Made by a program: the position numbers and the translations under genes. Under the pieces are notes generated by a model that did no database searches, was not told where the DNA came from, and saw nothing but the letters and a program-made list of their open reading frames with translations. Below, one piece after another: positions 33,243-41,211 of a stretch of DNA of 64,000 nt. Each line of letters starts with the position of its first letter. Positions within the stretch are counted from its first letter, which is position 1. This stretch comes from Fuchsiella alkaliacetigena. Lineage in GTDB: Bacteria; Bacillota; Halanaerobiia; Halobacteroidales; Acetohalobiaceae. The stretch is taken from contig NZ_JALKBZ010000003.1 in the NCBI RefSeq assembly GCF_023227765.1, positions 1-64,000 on the forward strand. Reading direction: 5' to 3'.

Positions 33243-35465
33243 GTGGCTAATTTAAAGAATAAAATCGCTAGTAAAGAGTCTGAAAAGCGTTTAGGAAAAA
33301 CTATTGGTTTTTGGCAAGCATTTGCTATTGGAACTGGGACAATGATTGGAGCAGGGATATTTATACTTCCTGGTATAGCTATTACTGCTGCCGGTCCTAG
33401 TGCTGTAATTTCTTTTATTTTAGGTGGTTTAATTTCATTGGCAACAGCTTTAAGTATGGCTGAGTTGGCAACTGGTATGCCTAGAGCTGGTGGAGACTAT
33501 TATTTTATAAGTAGGGCTATGGGCCCGCTTTTTGGTTCTATAATTGGCTTAGGAGCCTGGTTTGCTTTAGTCTTTAAAGGTTCTTTTGCTTTAATTGGTT
33601 TAGCAGAGTATCTAAAAGTTTTGTTTCCTGTTCCAATTTTGATAACAGCAGTTACAGTAGGACTACTATTGCTGTTTATTAATTATCGCGGTGCGGAAAG
33701 TAGTGGGAAATTACAAAATATTATAGTAGGTGGTTTATTTGTAATTTTAATAACTTTTATTTTAAGAGGCCTATTTATGATAGAAGCTGATAATCTTACT
33801 CCATTTTTTGTTGAAGGATATGGAGCCGTTTTTGGAACTACTGGTTTAGTATTTGTTTCTTATTTGGGGATTACTCAGTTAGCAGCTATTTCTGAAGAGG
33901 TTAAAGAGCCTGCTAAAAATTTACCTAGAGTTTTTATAGCGTCTGTATTAGCAGTTACTCTCCTCTATGTGGGGATAATGTTAGTGATTAGCGGTGTTTT
34001 TCCACAAGAAAAAGTAATAGTTATGGGTACTCCACTAGTAGAAGTTGCTAGATTGATGGTGGGGCCAGTAGGAGGAATTGCTATTGTAATAGCTGGTTTT
34101 TTAGCCACTGTATCGACAGCAAATGCTGCTTTATTGTCTTCTTCTCGTTTTCCTTTTGCTATGGGACGAGACAAATTAATGCCGCAGTGGTTTATTGAAA
34201 TTCATAGTAAGTATTCAACTCCCTATAAAGCTATTCTATTTACCGGTTTAACTATGATTGTACTTTTATTACTTTTTAATGTAGAAGATTTAGCTAGATT
34301 AGCTAGCAGCTTTAACTTTCTTGATTTTATGCTGGTTAATTTATCGGTTATAATTTTACGTAGAGCAAGCCATAAATGGTATAAACCTACTTTTACTGAT
34401 CCTTTGTACCCCTTTACGCAGATTATTGGTATTGGCGGAAGCTTTTTATTATTATTACAAGTAGGTTTAATGCCCTTATTATTTGTTGCTGCTTTAATAC
34501 TCTTAGGAATAATATGGTATATAACTTACGGTGGACGAGACTCCTTGCCTAAATATAATTTGCTCGATGTTATAGAAAAAAGAGAGGCTTCAATTGAAAA
34601 GTTAGATGAAATAGCTCAAGATAAAAAAGTATTGGTGCCAGTTTCTAATCCCGACCATGAACATGATTTATTGCATTTAGCCGATCACTTAGCTGATAAA
34701 GTTGTTGGTTTAAATGTAGTTCATGTCCCTTCTCAAACCTCTTTGAGAGCAGCTCGTCAAGCTTATGAAGAAGATGAAGCTAATACTGATAATATTTTGG
34801 AAACTAGATTTAGAAAAAATATGGAGCAGATGAATAAAAAATCAGACTATATAATTAGCTTTGATCATGATGTGCCTAGTTCAATTTTGGAACAGGCTGA
34901 AAAGGAAAAGGCTAATTTAATTATTATGGGCTGGCAACGAAAAGATAGATTTGATTATAGAATAGGTGGCTTAACAAGTAAGGTTTTGGCTCGCGCTAAA
35001 AGTAATGTAGCTATTTTAAAAGGACATTTTCCAGACTTAATTAATGAAATTGTGGTAGCTTATGATGGAGGAGATAATTCAACTTATGCTCTTTATTTAG
35101 CTAAAAGGTTAGCTTTTGATGCTGGAGCTAAAGTAAGGGTTTTAAGGATAATTAATCCTGATCTATCTACAGAAGAAAAAGAAGCTATAACTTCTGAATT
35201 GGAAAAACTAGTTGAGGTAGCCGAAGGTTATGAGATGGATTATGAACTTAAAGAGCGCTATTCTACCGTTGATGGGATTTTAGAGTCTACTAAGGAAACT
35301 GATTTAACAATCATGGGAGACTCTAATCGGCGATTTAGAAGAGCATTACTGGGTTCTACTCCGCAACGAGTAGCTAGGCATACTGAAAACTCTATTTTAA
35401 TTGTTAAAATGTATAAACCTATTTCTTCTGAAAGCTTTAGAGCTTTTATTGGTAAATTTAAATAA
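33243..35465 (+). CDS. APC-family transporter with two C-terminal USP domains (KimA-like), copy 1
   Basis: This 740-residue protein joins a 12-span APC transporter (about residues 15-440; 'GFWQAFAIGTGTMIGAGIFILPG' is the substrate-binding first helix) to two universal-stress-protein-like domains (about 460-600 and 606-725). USP nucleotide-loop features are 'LIIMGWQRKDRFDYRIGGLTSKVLARAKSNVAI' in the first and 'LTIMGDSNRRFRRALLGSTPQRVARHTENSILIV' in the second. Fused APC-USP proteins include amino-acid permeases and the K+ importer KimA; the c-di-AMP riboswitch on its paralogue favours K+ or osmolyte transport. GTG 33243 follows AAGGAG by 7 bases. It lies directly before a paralogue of nearly equal length. 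Confidence 0.88.
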   Translation: MANLKNKIASKESEKRLGKTIGFWQAFAIGTGTMIGAGIFILPGIAITAAGPSAVISFILGGLISLATALSMAELATGMPRAGGDYYFISRAMGPLFGSIIGLGAWFALVFKGSFALIGLAEYLKVLFPVPILITAVTVGLLLLFINYRGAESSGKLQNIIVGGLFVILITFILRGLFMIEADNLTPFFVEGYGAVFGTTGLVFVSYLGITQLAAISEEVKEPAKNLPRVFIASVLAVTLLYVGIMLVISGVFPQEKVIVMGTPLVEVARLMVGPVGGIAIVIAGFLATVSTANAALLSSSRFPFAMGRDKLMPQWFIEIHSKYSTPYKAILFTGLTMIVLLLLFNVEDLARLASSFNFLDFMLVNLSVIILRRASHKWYKPTFTDPLYPFTQIIGIGGSFLLLLQVGLMPLLFVAALILLGIIWYITYGGRDSLPKYNLLDVIEKREASIEKLDEIAQDKKVLVPVSNPDHEHDLLHLADHLADKVVGLNVVHVPSQTSLRAARQAYEEDEANTDNILETRFRKNMEQMNKKSDYIISFDHDVPSSILEQAEKEKANLIIMGWQRKDRFDYRIGGLTSKVLARAKSNVAILKGHFPDLINEIVVAYDGGDNSTYALYLAKRLAFDAGAKVRVLRIINPDLSTEEKEAITSELEKLVEVAEGYEMDYELKERYSTVDGILESTKETDLTIMGDSNRRFRRALLGSTPQRVARHTENSILIVKMYKPISSESFRAFIGKFK

Positions 35466-35494
35466 TTATTTAAAATAAAACCCATAAGTATCTC

Positions 35495-35523
35495 TTGACA
35501 ATAAAGGTTACTTATGATAGCAT
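35495..35523 (+). promoter_or_regulatory. Promoter of the riboswitch-controlled transporter
   Basis: TTGACA (35495-35500) followed after 17 bases by TAGCAT (35518-35523). It lies 30 bases after the first transporter stop and about 20 bases before the riboswitch, so the second gene has its own transcript. Confidence 0.7.
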
Positions 35524-35544
35524 TAGAGCAGTTTAAAATGAATA

Positions 35545-35700
35545 AATCGCTGAATCTTCCGATTTCAATTGGAAGAACGGAATGAACAGATAATCAAAGG
35601 GTGAATTTCTTCTTGAAGAAGAATAGGGATACTCCCAAGTCCGAACCCAAATGTTCAAAAATTCGTAAGCGTTCTGGGGGAATAGATAAAGGAAGTAATG
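35545..35700 (+). ncRNA. c-di-AMP (ydaO/yuaA) riboswitch
   Basis: The leader matches the ydaO consensus at several separated blocks: TCGCTGAATCTTCCGATT (35547-35564), GGAAGAACGG followed by GAACAGATAATC, AAAGGGTGAAT (35597-35607), TCCGAACCCAA (35640-35650), ATTCGTAAGCG (35661-35671) and GGGGGAATAGATAAAGGAAG (35676-35695). This class binds two c-di-AMP molecules and normally turns expression off when c-di-AMP is high. The terminator follows immediately. In Bacillus the same RNA controls the K+ importer KimA. Confidence 0.94.
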
Positions 35701-35741
35701 CCTACGGAGAATTCTATTCTCTCCGTAGGTTTTTTGTTTTT
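35701..35741 (+). terminator. Terminator of the c-di-AMP riboswitch
   Basis: CCTACGGAGA (35701-35710) pairs with TCTCCGTAGG (35720-35729), followed by a T-rich tract. It directly abuts the riboswitch 3' end, so ligand binding can favour termination. Confidence 0.92.
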
Positions 35742-35768
35742 GGATATTTTTGGAGGAGGGGATAAATA

Positions 35769-38015
35769 ATGGCCGAAATTCAATCAGAAGAACGTTTAGG
35801 TAAAAGTTTAGGTTTTTTCGCAACTTTTACTATCGGGACTGGGACAATGATTGGAGCAGGAATATTCGTTTTGCCAGGAATTGCTTCAGCTACAGCCGGG
35901 CCCGCAGCTATATTTGCTTTTCTTTTAGGCGGACTAATTTCTATAGCTACCGCTTTGAGTATGTCAGAGTTAGCAACCTTAATGCCCAAGGCTGGCGGAG
36001 CCTATTACTTTATTAGTAGAACTATGGGCCCGCTTTTTGGAACAATAATTGGTTTAGGAGCTTGGTTTGCTTTAATTTTTAAAGGTTCCTTTGCTTTGGT
36101 TGGTATGGGTGAGTACTTAGAAGTTTTGTTAGCTACACCTGTTTTAATTACAGCGGTTGTAGCAGGCTTACTTTTATTAATTCTTAATTATCGCGGTGCA
36201 GAAAGTAGTAGTAAGTTACAAAATCTCATAGTAATTGGGCTTTTTGTAATTTTATCGTTGTTTATAGGTAGAGGATTTTTCATGTTAGAAGTCGATAATC
36301 TGACTCCAGTAATGCCCTATGGAGTTTCATCGGTATTTGCTACTACAGGACTGATTTTTGTTTCTTATCTAGGGATCACTGAATTAGCAGCCGTTGCTGA
36401 GGAGGTTAAAAATCCTTCTAAAAATCTACCCCGAGCCTTTCTGGCTTCCGTAGGAGTGGTTACCTTTCTTTATGTAGGAGTTATGTTAATAGTTAATGGG
36501 GTTATCCCTTTGGAAAAGTTAGTTGATATGAATGTTCCTTTAGTGGATACAGCCGGCTTGATGGCAGGAAGTGGAGGTAGATTAGCTATAATTTTAGCTG
36601 GTTTTTTTGCTACTGTTTCTACAGCCAATGCAGCAATCTTTTCATCATCCCGTTTTCCCTTTGCTATGAGTCGTGATAACTTGATGCCTAAGCCGATTAT
36701 AGCTATTCATTCTAAGTTTAAGACTCCTTATAGAGCAGTTTTGCTTACCTGCTTACTAATGATTGGGCTACTATTCTTCTTTGATGTACAAGGTTTGGCT
36801 GAGTTAGCTAGTGCTTTTAATGTATTGATCTTTATTTTAGTTAATTTAGCAGTGGTATTTTTGAGAACAGTGGATACTGAAGACTATAAATCATCTTTTA
36901 AAGATCCTTTGTATCCAATTTCACAGTTGATAGGGATCTTTGGTAGCTTCATTCTATTATTTCAACTAGGTATTTTACCTATAATTTTTGCAATCGGAGT
37001 TGTAGTCTTAGGAGGAGTTTGGTATAAGGTTAGTGATACCAAAGAGGTTGAGGTTGAATACGATATTATTGATGCTTTAGAAAAGGATGTTTTGCGAAAA
37101 GAAGAAGTTCCTGACTCACCTATTGGAAAGAAGAAAAGAGTTTTAGTACCAGTTTCAAATCCTTATCATGAGAATGATTTATTGCACTTAGCTGATCATT
37201 TAGGAGATCAGGTTATTGGTTTAAATGTAGTTAAAGTTCCCACTCAGACTAGTCCTTATGCAGCTAGAAATGATTTTGAGATTAATCCGGGGCATATTCA
37301 TAAACTACTAAGGGAACAGTTTGAAGAAGTTGTTGAAAAATTAAATACTACTGGAAAGTATATAGTTAGTTTTGATCATAATATACCGAACTCTATATTA
37401 CAACAGGCCGAGGAGGAGAAAGCAGATTTAATCATAATGGGCTGGCAAAGAGCTAATAGATTACATTATACTATTGGTAGCTTAGCTAGTAAGGTTTTCT
37501 CTAGTGCTAAGAATCATGTTGCTATATTAAAAGGAGAATTCCCGGAAATTATCGAAAAGATTACTGTAGCTTATGATGGTGGTGATAACTCTACTTATGG
37601 ACTTTATTTAGCTAAAAGATTAGCTCTTGATGCTGGAGCACAGCTAAGTATTTTAAGAGTAGTTGACCCCGATTTATCTGCTGTGGAGAAAAGAGAGATA
37701 AGAGATGAGTTAAAGAATATTGTTAAGGTTGAGAAGGGTTATGATATTGATTATCAAATTAAGGAACGCTTTTCAGTTAGCGATACAATTTTAGAAGCTA
37801 CTCAGGAGTCTGATTTAACTATTGTAGGTGTTTCAAATAGAAGATTTAGCAATGCCCTTTTAGGAACAACTTCTCAAAGAGTAGCTAGGCATAGTAAAGC
37901 TCCTGTTTTGCTTGTCAAGAGATATAAGCCTCTTTCTTCTGAGGGATTAAGATCCTTTTTAGATAAGTTTAAGAATAATAAAGAAGAAAAGCTTCCTATT
38001 AAAAATGAAAATTAG
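35769..38015 (+). CDS. APC-family transporter with two C-terminal USP domains (KimA-like), copy 2
   Basis: This 748-residue protein is a paralogue of the one at 33243, with the same order: APC membrane domain (about 10-440; 'GFFATFTIGTGTMIGAGIFVLPG') and two USP-like domains ('LIIMGWQRANRLHYTIGSLASKVFSSAKNHVAI' and 'LTIVGVSNRRFSNALLGTTSQRVARHSKAPVLLV'). Regulation by a c-di-AMP riboswitch argues for K+ or osmolyte import and against simple amino-acid catabolism. The ATG follows GGAGGAGGGG. A long hairpin terminator follows the gene. Similar N-termini and spans suggest recent duplication with divergence in control. Confidence 0.9.
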   Translation: MAEIQSEERLGKSLGFFATFTIGTGTMIGAGIFVLPGIASATAGPAAIFAFLLGGLISIATALSMSELATLMPKAGGAYYFISRTMGPLFGTIIGLGAWFALIFKGSFALVGMGEYLEVLLATPVLITAVVAGLLLLILNYRGAESSSKLQNLIVIGLFVILSLFIGRGFFMLEVDNLTPVMPYGVSSVFATTGLIFVSYLGITELAAVAEEVKNPSKNLPRAFLASVGVVTFLYVGVMLIVNGVIPLEKLVDMNVPLVDTAGLMAGSGGRLAIILAGFFATVSTANAAIFSSSRFPFAMSRDNLMPKPIIAIHSKFKTPYRAVLLTCLLMIGLLFFFDVQGLAELASAFNVLIFILVNLAVVFLRTVDTEDYKSSFKDPLYPISQLIGIFGSFILLFQLGILPIIFAIGVVVLGGVWYKVSDTKEVEVEYDIIDALEKDVLRKEEVPDSPIGKKKRVLVPVSNPYHENDLLHLADHLGDQVIGLNVVKVPTQTSPYAARNDFEINPGHIHKLLREQFEEVVEKLNTTGKYIVSFDHNIPNSILQQAEEEKADLIIMGWQRANRLHYTIGSLASKVFSSAKNHVAILKGEFPEIIEKITVAYDGGDNSTYGLYLAKRLALDAGAQLSILRVVDPDLSAVEKREIRDELKNIVKVEKGYDIDYQIKERFSVSDTILEATQESDLTIVGVSNRRFSNALLGTTSQRVARHSKAPVLLVKRYKPLSSEGLRSFLDKFKNNKEEKLPIKNEN

Positions 38016-38040
38016 CTATAAGCATGATATACTTGCTATA

Positions 38041-38085
38041 AAAACATAAGTTGTTTGTTATATAACAATAACTTATGTTTTTCTT
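38041..38085 (+). terminator. Terminator between APC-USP 2 and phoP-like gene
   Basis: AAAACATAAGTT (38041-38052) pairs with AACTTATGTTTT (38070-38081), with an inner palindrome TTGTTATATAACAA, followed by T-rich sequence. A TATAAA at 38037-38042 overlaps it, so the hairpin could also lie in the next transcript's leader. Confidence 0.78.
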
Positions 38086-38106
38086 TTAGCATTTAGGAGG
38101 GTAATT

Positions 38107-38793
38107 ATGAGTAATGGAAAAGTTTTAGTGATAGATGATGATCAAAATATCTGTCAGATACTAAAAGACTATTTAGAATTTGAAAACTTTGAAGTAATAG
38201 TGGCTCATGATGGTCAAGAGGGATTAAGAAAAAGTAGAGAGGAAAATCCTGATATCATAATTCTTGATATTATGCTCCCAGAAATGGATGGGCTAGAGGT
38301 TTGTCAACAATTACGGCCTCAAAATGATACTCCAATTATAATGCTCAGTGCTAAGAATAAAGATACTGACCGAATTACTGGTTTAGAAATGGGGGCTGAT
38401 GACTATGTAACTAAGCCTTTCAGTCCTAAGGAAGTAGTGGTTAGAGTAAAGACTATTTTAAGAAGGACTGAAAAAAGTGCTGAATATACTAATACTATCT
38501 CTTTTCCTCAACTTGCTATTAACCAAGATCATAGAACAGTTAAGGTTAAAGGGGAAGAGGTTGAGTTAACTCCTAAGGAGTTTGACTTATTATGGCACTT
38601 TGCTTCTTCTCCCAAACAGGTATTTAAACGACAAGATCTATTGAATAAGGTCTGGGGCTATGACTATTATGGTGATATTCGCACGGTAGATACTCACATT
38701 AAATCTTTAAGAGATAAGCTTGGAGAACCTGTTCAAAATTATATAAAGACTATTTGGGGTGTTGGATATAAATTTGAAGCAACAGAAGATTAG
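38107..38793 (+). CDS. OmpR/PhoB-family response regulator (PhoP-like)
   Basis: This 228-residue regulator has a receiver domain with the acidic pocket D11/D12, phospho-acceptor D54 ('IIILDIMLPEMDG') and the conserved lysine in 'DDYVTKPFSP' near residue 103. A C-terminal winged helix follows ('VELTPKEFDLLWHFASSPKQVFKRQDLLNKVWGYDYYGDIRTVDTHIKSLRDKLG', residues 155-210). It overlaps the sensor kinase gene by 35 bases. Domain pattern fits PhoP/PhoB, ResD or WalR. The Pho boxes upstream of pstS make PhoP a reasonable but unproven choice. Confidence 0.92.
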   Translation: MSNGKVLVIDDDQNICQILKDYLEFENFEVIVAHDGQEGLRKSREENPDIIILDIMLPEMDGLEVCQQLRPQNDTPIIMLSAKNKDTDRITGLEMGADDYVTKPFSPKEVVVRVKTILRRTEKSAEYTNTISFPQLAINQDHRTVKVKGEEVELTPKEFDLLWHFASSPKQVFKRQDLLNKVWGYDYYGDIRTVDTHIKSLRDKLGEPVQNYIKTIWGVGYKFEATED

Positions 38794-40567
38794 ACAAAAT
38801 ACTTTATTCAGACGTTTGTTAATCAGATTTTTGCTGATTAGTCTAATTATAATTGTAGTATTGGGGTTTTCGACAATTTATTTTTTTGAAAATATTTACT
38901 TTGAAAAAAGCGAAGAGGAAATAGTTCAAAATAGTCAAGTGATGATTGACTTTGTGGCTCAAGCTTTACAGAGGGAGGATCAAACAACAGCTTTTAATTG
39001 GTTAAAAATAATTGCTCAATTGAACTCTGGTCAAGCTTGGATAGTCGATGAAAATAGCAGATTAGTGTTAAGTTATCCTTCGGTAAGGGAAGAGCAAGGA
39101 GAGCAGATAGAACTGCCGGAGTTTGAAAAGGTTTTAGCTGGAAATATTATTTCTCAACGAGTTGATTCATCTTATTTTGAAAGACCGATGCTGTTAATAA
39201 GTCTACCGATTTATCAAGGAGAAGATATTGATAATGTTTTATTAGTATTTACTTCAGTAGCTGGGATTAACTCTACTGTTAATCAGGTGCAGAAGTTAAT
39301 GTTAACTTCTTCTATTATAGCTGTTTTATTAGCTATGTTGATAGCTTATAACTGGTCAAGATCACTTTCAGATCCCTTACGCAAGATGAGCAAGACTGCT
39401 ATTGAGTTGAGTCAAGGTAATTTTGGAAAGCAGATTTCTACCGATGAACAGGGAGAAATTAAGACTTTGGCTGAAAGTATGAACTATTTATCGACTAAGT
39501 TAGAAAGTACCATAGAAGATCTAGTAAAAGAACGTAATAAGTTAAAGTATATTTTAACAGGGATGGAAGAAGGGGTCTTAGCAATTGATGAGCAGCATCA
39601 AATAATCTTAGTTAATAGTGCTGTGAAAGAGTTATTTAACTTATCGGCAGTAAAGGGAGCTAATTTTACTGAAGTTATAGAGCATAGTGGGACTAAAGAG
39701 ACTTATTTAGAGTCTTTAGCTACTGGTCAATCATATCACGAAGAGTTTTCTCTTAATAAAAATGGTACCCCAAAAAGGTTGTTACTTCATTGTACTCCTA
39801 TATATACTGAAAAAGAAGAATTCTGGGGGGTGGTTGGTCTTTTTCAAGATATCAGTGAGCGTTGGCGCTTTGAACAGTTGCAAAAGGACTTTGTAACTAA
39901 TGCTTCCCATGAACTTAAGGCCCCCTTGACTTCGATACAAGGTTCTGCTGAGATTTTACTGGATGGAGTTGTAGATTCTACTGTAGAAGAACAGGATTAC
40001 TTGCAGATTATCCTTCAAGAAACTAATCGACTTACTAAACTAGTAGAAGAGATATTGGAGTTGTCGGAATTTGAGGCTCAGGCTGGAGAGCTAGTAATGA
40101 CTGAAGTTAATGTTAAGCAGTTATTAACTGATGTTAGTACAGTCTTTAATAAGATCTTAATTGAAGAGGAGATTAAACTAGAGGTTGAAAAGCCGACTAG
40201 CGAACTTTATATTTGGGCTAATCAGGAAAAGATAAAACAGGTACTACTGAACTTGCTAGAGAATGCTTATAAATATTCTCAAGGAGAGGACTTAATAGTA
40301 TTAGCAGCTGTTGCTGAAGGAGAGAGAGTGAAGTTTTGGGTGCAGGATTATGGGATTGGAGTTCCGGCTGATGAGTTACAGAATATCTGGACTAGATTTT
40401 ATAAAGTTGATAAAGCTCGGACCCCTACTCAAGAAGGTAGTGGACTAGGTCTTTCCATCGTTAAGTGGATAGTAGAAGCCCACGGAGGAGAGGTTTTTGT
40501 GGAAAGTGAACTTGGTCAGGGTTCAATCTTTGGTTTTTATTTGGAAAGGCATGACTTGAATTCTTGA
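38759..40567 (+). CDS. PhoR-like sensor histidine kinase
   Basis: This roughly 600-residue membrane kinase has a transmembrane helix near residues 20-42 and an extracytoplasmic sensor to about 180. A second helix (about 181-200), HAMP ('RSLSDPLRKMSKTAIELSQGNF'), a PAS domain (about 265-370), HisKA ('NASHELKAPLTSIQGSAEILL', phospho-His near 384) and HATPase_c ('NLLENAYKYS', 'GIGVPADELQNIWTRFYKVD', 'GSGLGLSIVKWIVEAHGG') follow. This is the PhoR/VicK layout. The start is uncertain: GTG 38759, TTG 38762 or TTG 38774, none with a strong ribosome site, which fits coupling to the overlapping regulator gene. Confidence 0.9.
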   Translation: MLDINLKQQKIRQNTLFRRLLIRFLLISLIIIVVLGFSTIYFFENIYFEKSEEEIVQNSQVMIDFVAQALQREDQTTAFNWLKIIAQLNSGQAWIVDENSRLVLSYPSVREEQGEQIELPEFEKVLAGNIISQRVDSSYFERPMLLISLPIYQGEDIDNVLLVFTSVAGINSTVNQVQKLMLTSSIIAVLLAMLIAYNWSRSLSDPLRKMSKTAIELSQGNFGKQISTDEQGEIKTLAESMNYLSTKLESTIEDLVKERNKLKYILTGMEEGVLAIDEQHQIILVNSAVKELFNLSAVKGANFTEVIEHSGTKETYLESLATGQSYHEEFSLNKNGTPKRLLLHCTPIYTEKEEFWGVVGLFQDISERWRFEQLQKDFVTNASHELKAPLTSIQGSAEILLDGVVDSTVEEQDYLQIILQETNRLTKLVEEILELSEFEAQAGELVMTEVNVKQLLTDVSTVFNKILIEEEIKLEVEKPTSELYIWANQEKIKQVLLNLLENAYKYSQGEDLIVLAAVAEGERVKFWVQDYGIGVPADELQNIWTRFYKVDKARTPTQEGSGLGLSIVKWIVEAHGGEVFVESELGQGSIFGFYLERHDLNS

Positions 40568-40632
40568 TTATTCTTTGATTTTTTCTCAAAGTTTTATCAC
40601 AAAAGAAGTTTATAATTAATTGTGTAATCTTA

Positions 40633-40665
40633 AAGGACAGTAAAATTCTTCTGTCCTTCTTTATA
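40633..40665 (+). terminator. Terminator after the sensor kinase
   Basis: AAGGACAG (40633-40640) pairs with CTGTCCTT (40651-40658), followed by a T-rich tract. Confidence 0.8.
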
Positions 40666-40712
40666 TAAATAATTTTTGTTAGTTAAAATCTAAGAAGGGG
40701 GAATTAAAGATA

Positions 40713-40937
40713 ATGAGACATAAGAAAAAAATAGCACTTGTATTAGCTTTAGCACTATTCGCTTTGGTTATTGTTGGTTGTGGAGCTCCAGATGTAGAGG
40801 AAATGGAAGAGATCGAGCAAGAAGAGATTGAGCAGATGGAAGAGGAAAGCTTTGATGAGGGAGCCGAAGAGGACTTTGATCCTTTTGAAGAAGAGCCAAT
40901 GGATGGTGAAGAAGAGCCGATTGAAGAAGACTTTTAA
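40713..40937 (+). CDS. Small, extremely acidic lipoprotein
   Basis: This 74-residue protein has a basic N-terminus (MRHKKK), a hydrophobic signal and the lipobox 'VIVGCGAP' (Cys near residue 23). The mature part of about 50 residues is nearly half Glu and Asp, with runs such as 'EEMEEIEQEEIEQMEEE' and no Lys or Arg. No family was recognised. It has its own AGAAGGGGG ribosome site and sits between two terminators, so it is a separate transcript. Such a polyacidic surface anchor could bind cations or simply hydrate the envelope; this is a guess. Confidence 0.7.
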   Translation: MRHKKKIALVLALALFALVIVGCGAPDVEEMEEIEQEEIEQMEEESFDEGAEEDFDPFEEEPMDGEEEPIEEDF

Positions 40938-40991
40938 ATTTAACTAAATATTAAGCTGGTATATATCAATTTGTAGATTAAATTGATCGTT

Positions 40992-41036
40992 AAAACAGAG
41001 CAGCAATGTTAACATTGCTGCTCTGTTTTTATTTTT
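40992..41036 (+). terminator. Perfect hairpin terminator after the acidic lipoprotein
   Basis: AAAACAGAGCAGCAATGTT (40992-41010) is followed at once by its perfect reverse complement (41011-41029) and a T-rich tract. It is one of the strongest terminators in the window. Confidence 0.93.
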
Positions 41037-41211
41037 TCAATTAAAGATTAGTAATTTTTGTTAAAGTTTAAATTTGAGAGGTTTTTTTCTTTTGTTATAG
41101 AAATATATGTTAAGGTAGTGTTTTTAGTTAACTTGAGCTATTATCAAAGGATAGTTTAAAGGCTAGTAGACTATTTATATTTTTAAATTGAGGTCAGTTA
41201 GGGGGAGTATA

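Noticed and set aside
35533-35823. Minus-strand open frame over the c-di-AMP riboswitch
   Set aside because: It is antisense to a recognised riboswitch and overlaps the transporter start; no ribosome site.
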